A stretch of 64,000 bases of DNA from Echinicola pacifica DSM 19836 (GTDB lineage: Bacteria; Bacteroidota; Bacteroidia; Cytophagales; Cyclobacteriaceae). This document shows positions 57,476 to 64,000 of this stretch, in pieces. Where the stretch lies: NCBI RefSeq assembly GCF_000373245.1, contig NZ_KB890738.1, positions 303,135-367,134 of the forward strand, in the 5' to 3' direction. Positions within the stretch are counted from its first letter, which is position 1. Each line of letters opens with the position of its first letter. The position numbers and the translations under genes are program-made. Under the pieces are notes generated by a model that worked only from the letters and a program-made list of their open reading frames with translations, made no database searches and was not told where the DNA came from.

Positions 57476-58294
57476 TTGGTGCTATGGCAATTAGGCCTGC
57501 TCGGCGCAAAGTCGATCTACTTTTTAGTGTAAGTAGTAGTTCAAATGCGCGTATTGAAGGGAATAGCGTTGGGAGCAAAAGTTGAGTTTCTTAATTAAAC
57601 AGTATTTGGCAGCAATTATATAGTGCATTAGCGGATAGTGGGCTTGGACTATTGCAGTCAATCGGAGCTAACTGATTGGCACAAATGGCAAATATAAATT
57701 CACCTAGCAATCTTTTTAAGGTAAATAATAAGGGTAAGTTGGTGCTTATCAGCAAAAAGAGTTTTACCTTGCTCCTATTCCAGTGATTGCAATAAGCTAT
57801 TGCATCATAGGAATGGCGCTAAAGAAAATCCACATTTTGTAATTTGCGCAGAGGAATAGCCTTACAAATCCAAGGCCTATTTAAATATCACCTTAAGAGT
57901 ACAGCTAATCTTATTATTTTCCTTCGATTATATAAAGTGATTGAAGAAAAAAGATTAATCAGATCGATTAAACATTAATCCCTCTCATACCCCTGAGTAT
58001 CACTATAAACAAAGCGTTTATTTACAGTTAGCCCCTAAAAAATAGCCGTAAAAATTAATAGTTTACTGGCAAAAAGTATATGATCATGAGTATTTTAACC
58101 GTTATAATGACATCCTACAGCAAAAAGTTTGCGTATTAAAAATGCTTACTGTAATATTGTGAAGTCAAAAAGTTCAAAACCCACGCCCTGTGGGTCCATC
58201 TTATTTCATAAGACACCTTTTTATACCAATCAATTAATAAAGTCACAGTACTCATTTCTATTTAATCACATCAAGTACCTCTTATACGTTTTTT
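57476..58294. other. long leader/intergenic region upstream of rho
   Basis: 819 bases between the lipoprotein gene and rho. All frames are broken. One short perfect palindrome (TGCAATA-agc-TATTGCA, 57788-57804) and two near-promoters lacking one T (TAccTTG near 57770; TAatTTG near 57840) are visible, but none is convincing. If the promoter is far upstream, rho would have a leader of several hundred bases. Confidence 0.4.
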
Positions 58295-60136
58295 ATGTAT
58301 AATATTGAAGAACTAAAAATTAGATTGCTCTCCGAATTGAAGGAGATCGCAGAAGACCTTGGGGTCAAGAATTATAAATCGCTCAAAAAAGATGACTTAG
58401 TCTACGCGATTTTGGACCAGCAAGCAATCACCCCTGAAAAAGCCCTTCCTAAGAAAAAGCCCGCCAAAGCAGAAATTGAGAAATCCGAAGTCGAATCCGT
58501 CGCCGAAACCAAAGAAGAAGCTATAGCTTCCTCCCCAGAATCACCGAAAGAGGCCCCTGCCGAGAGCAAGCCCAAATTCAAGCGACAAAACGTGACTGAG
58601 ATCAAAAAAGAAGAGGTAAAGGAAGATAGCAAACCTGTCAAAAAAGACGCTAAGCTAGCTCCACCCAAGCCTAATCCTCGCAAGAGAGCGAATGACAAAG
58701 CGCAGGAACCTCAAGCAGAGACGAAGCCAGCAAATAAAGTGGAAGCTAAGCCTGCCCCTAAAGCAGAACCAAGACCTGCCGCAAAATCTGAGCCTACTCC
58801 TGGCGATCAGCCCAATGCAGATGACGGCAAATCACGCAGCTTCCGACCGAGACGCAAAGCCGTCGTGGACGAAGAAGCTCAAAGAATCGCTACCGAAAGA
58901 GGCCAGGAAACTGAAGTCGAACTTCCTAAGCGTAAGAACTTTAAAGACACCCAGCCAGATGATAGCCAGCCTTCTACTGGTGGTGGGATGAAGAAAAAAT
59001 ATTCCGTGGCCGTAAAGGAATTTGACGGAATTATAGAAAATGAAGGAGTACTTGAGATCATGTCCGACGGATATGGCTTCCTTCGTTCTCTGGATTATAA
59101 CTACCTCGCTTCTCCAGATGATATTTATGTTTCTCCATCGCAGATCAAGCTTTTTGGCCTGAAAACGGGAGATAATATCAAAGGTCAAATCAGACCTCCA
59201 AAAGAAGGAGAAAAATATTTTGCCTTATTAAAGGTATCTTCTGTGAATGGTAAGACCACTGAGGAGATCCGTGATCGGATTCCTTTTGAATACCTTACCC
59301 CTTTATTCCCAGAAGAAAGATTAAACCTCACCACTCGAGCAGATAATCTCTCCACTAGAATCGTGGATTTATTTGCCCCAATCGGAAAAGGACAACGTGG
59401 CATGATCGTAGCCCAGCCAAAAACGGGTAAAACGGTATTGCTACAAAAGATCGCCAACGCCATCGCAGAAAACCACCCTGAATGTCACCTTATGATCTTG
59501 CTGATCGATGAGCGACCAGAAGAAGTAACGGATATGGCGCGTTCTGTAAAAGCAGAAGTGATCTCCTCTACTTTTGATGAGCAGGCTGAGAGACATGTAA
59601 AAGTATCCTCAATGGTACTGGAAAAAGCCAAGAGAATGGTAGAATGTGGACACGATGTCGTGATCCTACTGGACTCCATCACTCGTCTGGCAAGAGCCTA
59701 TAATACGGTGGTCCCTTCCTCAGGAAAGATCCTTTCCGGTGGTGTAGATGCCAACGCTCTTCATAAACCTAAGCGCTTCTTTGGCGCAGCCAGAAACGTA
59801 GAAAACGGAGGCTCACTTACCATCATTGCTACAGCCCTAGTGGAAACTGGCTCTAAGATGGACGAGGTGATCTTCGAAGAATTCAAAGGTACTGGAAATA
59901 TGGAACTTAGCCTGGACAGAAAACTCTCCAACAGACGTATCTATCCAGCTATCGATGTGCCAGGATCTGGAACTCGAAGAGAAGACCTATTGATGGAAAA
60001 AGAAGAGATGCAAAGAATCTGGATTCTGCGTAAGCTGATGTCCGATATGACCTCACAGGAAGCCATGGAATTCCTTCTTCAACGTATGAAAGGAACCCGC
60101 GATAATGCTGAATTTTTGATCAGCATGAATGGCTAA
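58295..60136 (+). CDS. rho: transcription termination factor Rho with a long disordered insert
   Basis: 613 residues against about 420 in E. coli. The N-terminal Rho-N/SAP-like helices (1-44) are followed by a 190-residue Lys/Glu/Pro/Ala-rich low-complexity segment (47-235). Next is the RNA-binding cold-shock-like domain ([16 protein letters not shown]...DIYVSPSQI, about 250-310) and the ATPase: Walker A QPKTGKT (374-380), catalytic [12 protein letters not shown], Walker B VVILLDS (455-461), the R/Q-loop region [21 protein letters not shown]. Rho is a hexameric RNA helicase that ends transcription. Long disordered inserts are typical in Bacteroidota, and in Bacteroides the insert supports phase separation. 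Confidence 0.97.
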   Translation: MYNIEELKIRLLSELKEIAEDLGVKNYKSLKKDDLVYAILDQQAITPEKALPKKKPAKAEIEKSEVESVAETKEEAIASSPESPKEAPAESKPKFKRQNVTEIKKEEVKEDSKPVKKDAKLAPPKPNPRKRANDKAQEPQAETKPANKVEAKPAPKAEPRPAAKSEPTPGDQPNADDGKSRSFRPRRKAVVDEEAQRIATERGQETEVELPKRKNFKDTQPDDSQPSTGGGMKKKYSVAVKEFDGIIENEGVLEIMSDGYGFLRSLDYNYLASPDDIYVSPSQIKLFGLKTGDNIKGQIRPPKEGEKYFALLKVSSVNGKTTEEIRDRIPFEYLTPLFPEERLNLTTRADNLSTRIVDLFAPIGKGQRGMIVAQPKTGKTVLLQKIANAIAENHPECHLMILLIDERPEEVTDMARSVKAEVISSTFDEQAERHVKVSSMVLEKAKRMVECGHDVVILLDSITRLARAYNTVVPSSGKILSGGVDANALHKPKRFFGAARNVENGGSLTIIATALVETGSKMDEVIFEEFKGTGNMELSLDRKLSNRRIYPAIDVPGSGTRREDLLMEKEEMQRIWILRKLMSDMTSQEAMEFLLQRMKGTRDNAEFLISMNG

Positions 60137-60159
60137 TGTTAAAGTATGCTAAAATTACC

Positions 60160-60191
60160 AGCCCCAAGCTTAAAAGCTTGGGGCTTTTTTG
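60160..60191 (+). terminator. rho-independent terminator after rho
   Basis: AGCCCCAAGCTT (60160-60171) pairs with AAGCTTGGGGCT (60174-60185), followed by T6. The region 60192-60541 after it is AT-rich and has no supportable gene; a degenerate GAttTTTG at 60502-60509 may be the -7 element of the next gene. Confidence 0.93.
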
Positions 60192-60541
60192 TGGATTATG
60201 AATTTTGTTTTCTGTCGTTTTTTACCAAAAATATGCTTTTTAAAATATTATTTGGTAAAATTTTTATTTTATTACTTTTTGTTTTATCTATGTGATATAA
60301 AACGTTGATCACCAAAGATCGTATTATTCAGAGGGTTAGGCACAAACCCATGACAGCGATCGGGCAATTCTCTAATTGTCGCCGCAAGGCAAAAGAACTA
60401 ATCAAGGTTTTACAATTACCCAAAATTAACCCTTAATAATCGCAAGGCAACTGGTCAAAATCACTAGACCCAAACCAGTAACTTCCGATTAAAGGTTCCT
60501 TGATTTTTGCACTTCAGAACAAAGACAGATTCGAGTGAAGA

Positions 60542-63178
60542 ATGATCCTGATGGAAGAGTTGAAGAAGCAAATTGAAACCAAAAACAATAATGACATCTT
60601 AGCCAATAACCATGGTGATGGCATGAACGATACAACAACCAACTATTTACCACAATTACTAAAGATACTCCTAGCACTATTCTGCTTAGGAGTATTCTTT
60701 GTTTCCACTACTCTGCCTGCCATGGCCGAGGGATCCGGCACCTGGGGTACCGCCACAGATCGCCAAAGCTGGTTATGGATTCCCGAATACAGCGAAGCCA
60801 ATAGCGCCACCAATAACCACGGCTACGGATCCAGAGGATATATGATGCTGCCCTCCACCGTCCCCAACTATAATCCAGATCACCGCATGTACGTATATGT
60901 GAAAGATGGCGAAACAGTCTATTGGGGATTCCGGAAATTTGACGGAGCCAATACTATCAGGGTACGTTGGTATTATGATAGCTCAGACACTGGCTTCTTC
61001 CCTCAGGCCACCAGCGGACCATCGTACCGATTGAAAGATGACGAAAGCTATAATGCCAAATCTGCCGGAGGCACCACCGGCCGCCCAGCCAACGGAATGG
61101 CCGCAGCGATCGGACCTACCGCCCTTCCAGGTAATTCCGGAGGATACAGCGCTTACTCCTTCACCAATGACACTGGCGCAGATCGCGCATTCTGGGTAGA
61201 AATCTCCGGTGACGACTCCTTCAAAATGAGCTATTGGGATGTCACCGTGGCCGAAGGATCCATAGAAAAACCAGGAAGACTCTACTGTAAATACTGGAGT
61301 GTCTTCAATGAATTGGCCGTAGAACTGGGCCAAACCAACCAATACTCTTTTCATGATAATTTTGGATTTTACGTTCCTGTAGATGATAATTTCGGAGGAA
61401 CAGGCGATCAGTATTTTGTGAAAAATGCCAACTTTGGTCGCTCAAACGGAGGATATGTAAATTTCTTTGCCAATCAGGATGGCCCGAGAAATGACACCGG
61501 AAGCCACGTGGAAAACAGAAAATCTATCATTGGAGTATCCAGCAACTATCAGTACCCATTATTCCTTAATGATCCGGACCTTGAATTTTGGCCAACCACC
61601 GATGTACCAAACGCCTCTTTGAATATCACCTATGAGGAAAAAGAGCCTATCGGAAATGGTGGACATGCCTGGGTGGATATCAGCATCAGCCTTCCTGGTA
61701 TCGTGGATGTGCTGATCGATCTGGACGGCAATAATACCTATGACGAGGGAATCGACATTGTCATCAGTGAAAGGTATGATGCCAGTGGAAATTACCAGAT
61801 CTATTGGGATGGCAAGGATGCCAATGGCGATGTGGTCACCAGTGGCTCAAAAATTGGCGTGTTTGCAGCCGTGATATTTGCCCCTGTCCACTTTCCAGTA
61901 TATGATATGGAGCAGAGTCTTGGCATCACCATCACCAATGTACGCCCCGGCAACCCTGAGGACAATGCCATCTATTGGGACGACTCTCCACTTCCTCGAG
62001 ACGGGGAGCCTGGCTTCTCGGCCATCACCTCCACATCAGGCACCAGTGCAGTATCTGCAGAGGTGAATGTCACTGGCGAGGCTGGAACGTCTCATATCTG
62101 GCATTCCGATAGTAATAAGGGTTTTGGCGAAAAAAACACCATCAACACCTGGGCAGCCTCCTACTATGCCGAGGTTCAGGAAGAAGATGAATACCTATAC
62201 CTTACTTATCAGGGCAATGTATATGAGGATGATAATGGCCTGGAGGATGGCTTAGTATCAGGCATCGGCACCAATCTGGAAGGACAACTCTATGTCCTCA
62301 TCGTGGACGCCGATGATAAAGTCATCAACTCCGCAGCTGTAGCTTCTGATGGATGCTATTCTATAGACCACATTCCAGATGGCAACTATAAGGCGGTGCT
62401 CTCCACCAGCAATGCAGCTCATGGCGAGCCTAGCCCGCTACCCTCCCTTCCTCAGCACTGGGAAAACAGCGGGGAGCAACTAGGTACAGAGCCCGGCGTA
62501 AATCTCTATGGAAATGACGGAGTCCTGGGTGCATTTTCCTTAGAAAACACCTCTGTGGTGGAAGCCAATTTTGGATTAAGAACTATGGGAACCCTACCTG
62601 TAATCTGGGAGGATTTTGAGGCAGAATATAACGAGCAGAAAAACGTCATCGCCCTGGAATGGACCGTGGCAAAGGAATGGGAAAATAGTCATTATGAAAT
62701 CGAGCGATCCACATTAGGCCTATCAGACTTCATAAAAATCGGCGAGGTAACGGCCATAGGCTGGTCAGACGAGGCCATTGATTATAATTTTGAGGATGCC
62801 ACCGCCAGTCAAAACTCTGGGAAATGGTACTACCGCATCCGTCAGGTAGATCTCGATGGCAGCGACAGTTATAGCTCCGTATTGGCAGCGCAGATGCCTG
62901 TGCAAACTTCCGAAGGCCCCACTTGGAGCATCTACCCCAATCCCGGCCATGCCAGTGAAATCAATATTGCTCTAAACAAATTCAGCAGTTATAATGGAGA
63001 GCCCCTGCACTACCGCCTGGTAAGCTCCCTCATGAGCACTGACCTCTATTCTGTCAGTAGCCCTAACCTACTCAGCCAGAGCATTCAGGAGACCTTGACG
63101 GCCTTTCCTTCGGGATTAGTGATCGTGGAGGTTCTCTGGGCTGATCATACCGAGCGCCTAAAGCTGATGCTACGCTAG
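60542..63178 (+). CDS. large secreted protein with T9SS C-terminal sorting domain (paralogue C)
   Basis: 878 residues. The signal core is at about 38-58 with cleavage near AMA62; a Met at position 28 is an alternative start with a shorter N-region. The large N-terminal passenger (about 63-680) is beta-rich with aromatic residues and Asp/Asn loops (VDVLIDLDGNNTYDEGIDIV, YWDGKDANGDVVTSG), which may bind calcium; I recognise no enzyme. Residues about 685-795 form the module LPVIWEDF...IERSTLGLSDF...WYYRIRQVDLDG, clearly homologous to that of the 42-kb gene. The sorting domain follows (YPNP 798-801, end LKLMLR). Confidence 0.82.
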   Translation: MILMEELKKQIETKNNNDILANNHGDGMNDTTTNYLPQLLKILLALFCLGVFFVSTTLPAMAEGSGTWGTATDRQSWLWIPEYSEANSATNNHGYGSRGYMMLPSTVPNYNPDHRMYVYVKDGETVYWGFRKFDGANTIRVRWYYDSSDTGFFPQATSGPSYRLKDDESYNAKSAGGTTGRPANGMAAAIGPTALPGNSGGYSAYSFTNDTGADRAFWVEISGDDSFKMSYWDVTVAEGSIEKPGRLYCKYWSVFNELAVELGQTNQYSFHDNFGFYVPVDDNFGGTGDQYFVKNANFGRSNGGYVNFFANQDGPRNDTGSHVENRKSIIGVSSNYQYPLFLNDPDLEFWPTTDVPNASLNITYEEKEPIGNGGHAWVDISISLPGIVDVLIDLDGNNTYDEGIDIVISERYDASGNYQIYWDGKDANGDVVTSGSKIGVFAAVIFAPVHFPVYDMEQSLGITITNVRPGNPEDNAIYWDDSPLPRDGEPGFSAITSTSGTSAVSAEVNVTGEAGTSHIWHSDSNKGFGEKNTINTWAASYYAEVQEEDEYLYLTYQGNVYEDDNGLEDGLVSGIGTNLEGQLYVLIVDADDKVINSAAVASDGCYSIDHIPDGNYKAVLSTSNAAHGEPSPLPSLPQHWENSGEQLGTEPGVNLYGNDGVLGAFSLENTSVVEANFGLRTMGTLPVIWEDFEAEYNEQKNVIALEWTVAKEWENSHYEIERSTLGLSDFIKIGEVTAIGWSDEAIDYNFEDATASQNSGKWYYRIRQVDLDGSDSYSSVLAAQMPVQTSEGPTWSIYPNPGHASEINIALNKFSSYNGEPLHYRLVSSLMSTDLYSVSSPNLLSQSIQETLTAFPSGLVIVEVLWADHTERLKLMLR

Positions 63179-63295
63179 TACCCATTGCAATTTGAATTGC
63201 CCAGGGTTCTGGCCTGGTATTTGCGCTAAATTAAACAGGGAATAAAAGGGTAAATCACGCTTTAGTAAAAAAATCAAAATTATTCTTAGCGATGA

Positions 63296-63327
63296 TTTGG
63301 TTTTGTAAATCAGAACCCCTACTTTTG
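63296..63327 (+). promoter_or_regulatory. promoter of the tRNA-fMet gene
   Basis: TTTG at 63296-63299, 20-base spacer, TActTTTG at 63320-63327: a full consensus match. The precursor leader would be about 75 bases before the tRNA at 63411. Confidence 0.7.
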
Positions 63328-63410
63328 TATCACAATAAAGGAAAACAGGTATCGAGCAAGTCGATATTTCCTTACCAACAAAGATAAAAAAGCGAAAGCT
63401 AAAGATATAT

Positions 63411-63483
<73 letters not shown>

Positions 63484-63487
63484 CTAC

Positions 63488-63521
63488 AAACCCCTTATAC
63501 GTCAAGTATTTGGGGTTTTTT
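63488..63521 (+). terminator. terminator of tRNA-fMet
   Basis: AAACCCC (63488-63494) pairs with GGGGTTT (63512-63518), with an inner ATAC/GTAT stem, followed by T residues. Confidence 0.85.
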
Positions 63522-63578
63522 CTTTTTATATACTTTTTAAAAAATGGTCATAGAGTGGAAATTGTGGTTGATGGTTTT

Positions 63579-63815
63579 TTAAGACTTAAATGCATTTTTC
63601 ATTAATTCCATCTCATTTCTTAGAAAACTTACATCAATCGCAATTTGTTGCTACTGGCCTACATTCTGCCGAATTGTATTGATAATGGCATTGGCTTCTT
63701 TTTCTTTTAACCGAAAATAAGGAGCGACTTCCCGTACCAGACCTAAATCCAAAGCAATGTCATTTTCTGAAATATTAAGCTTTAGACCTATGGAGTGCCC
63801 AAAGTTAAGGCTATT
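63579..63815 (-). pseudogene. remnant of a HipA-type kinase/toxin C-terminus
   Basis: On the minus strand, 63815-63654 encodes 54 residues including HSIGLKLNISENDIALDL and VREVAPYFRLKEKEANAIIN. These match my knowledge of the C-terminal helices of HipA-family proteins (EVAPYFRL...A..II..V..W). A TAG at 63653-63651 stands where this family has Trp, and the frame continues for 23 residues (QQIAIDVSFLRNEMELMKNAFKS) to TAA at 63581-63579. The upstream part of hipA is missing: the frame is closed at 63818 and the integrase frame begins on the other strand. Confidence 0.6.
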
Positions 63816-64000
63816 TTAAAACGGGATTATGGCATAACAATGCACCTCAGGCTATAGAAAGCTACAGAAAAAGAATACTTCCTGTCGGCTACCGAGCTTG
63901 TCCGGAGGCATACTTTCGGAAGCTTGAGTTGCGAAAATATGCATTAACATCCGCCAAAACGTATATTGCCATATTTAAAAAGTTTATCAACCATTATAAT
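63809..64000 (+). CDS. tyrosine recombinase/integrase, 5' truncated and running off the window
   Basis: An open frame of 64 codons continues past the right edge, with no ATG in frame. The residues ILPVGYRACPEAYFRKLELR and SAKTYIAIFKKFINHYN fit the SAM-like core-binding domain of Bacteroidota mobile-element integrases (L..Y...T...Y...F..FI..Y). The arm-binding N-terminal region normally in front of it is not present: a stop at 63806-63808 and the hipA remnant lie directly upstream. The catalytic domain would be beyond the window, so whether it is functional cannot be judged. Confidence 0.6.

Noticed and set aside
57788..57804. Palindrome TGCAATA-agc-TATTGCA in the rho leader as an operator
   Set aside because: Only 7 bp per arm, no second copy, and no promoter close by. 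Too weak to call.

Overview
The window is chromosomal DNA of a member of the Bacteroidota, most likely order Cytophagales and probably a Cyclobacteriaceae-like marine or saline bacterium (the family is an inference). The signs are promoters of the TTTG-N19-22-TAnnTTTG type, an almost complete lack of Shine-Dalgarno sites except at rpsU, three proteins with type IX secretion C-terminal domains, a SusC/SusD pair, bshA (bacillithiol), a DUF4834 gene, the rpsU-xerC-hpf cluster and a Rho factor with a long disordered insert.

Layout. 0.2-4.2 kb, minus strand: a four-gene run (small membrane protein, mutL, two rhomboid proteases). 4.4-10.8 kb, plus strand: a GH3/serine-hydrolase fusion, bshA, a fatty-acid hydroxylase, a stretch of decayed coding sequence, and an SDR-like protein. 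11-17 kb: sucA-sucB-lpd, the 2-oxoglutarate dehydrogenase complex, with a perfect hairpin in each gap. 17.4-22.7 kb: a surface lipoprotein, a carB without its allosteric domain, and a DUF4834 gene. 22.8-31.1 kb, minus strand: an acyl-ACP desaturase, a SusC/SusD pair and an SMP-30-like lipoprotein. 31.4-34.3 kb: a lipoprotein dipeptidase and an M1-type peptidase that converge on a shared terminator. 34.7-38.6 kb: an operon of outer-membrane barrel, BCCT transporter and tandem UspA protein, read here as a compatible-solute uptake system. 38.7-41 kb, minus strand: a UPF0158 protein and a membrane sensor that ends after its phospho-acceptor helices and has no ATPase domain.

42-45.4 kb: two tandem paralogous T9SS cargo proteins, one carrying a 220-residue glycine-rich domain. 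45.4-48 kb: a SprT-like protein, then rpsU-xerC-hpf. 48-54.3 kb: a PAP2 phosphatase, two GT39/ArnT-like enzymes, a polyprenyl-phosphate GT2 and a flippase-like protein, which fit a lipid-linked sugar pathway for envelope glycolipids. 54.4-57.5 kb: a 2OG-Fe(II) oxygenase with ChrA, and a divergent lipoprotein. 58.3-63.2 kb: rho and a third T9SS protein. 63.4-64 kb: the initiator tRNA-fMet, followed by a hipA remnant and a tyrosine recombinase that lacks its 5' end and runs off the window. This last part is probably the edge of an integrated element.

Most of the window is ordinary core genome. The parts most worth a second look are the barrel-BCCT-UspA operon, the sensor without an ATPase domain, the T9SS paralogue set, the tRNA-fMet junction, and a well-formed promoter at 29.8 kb with no gene behind it.
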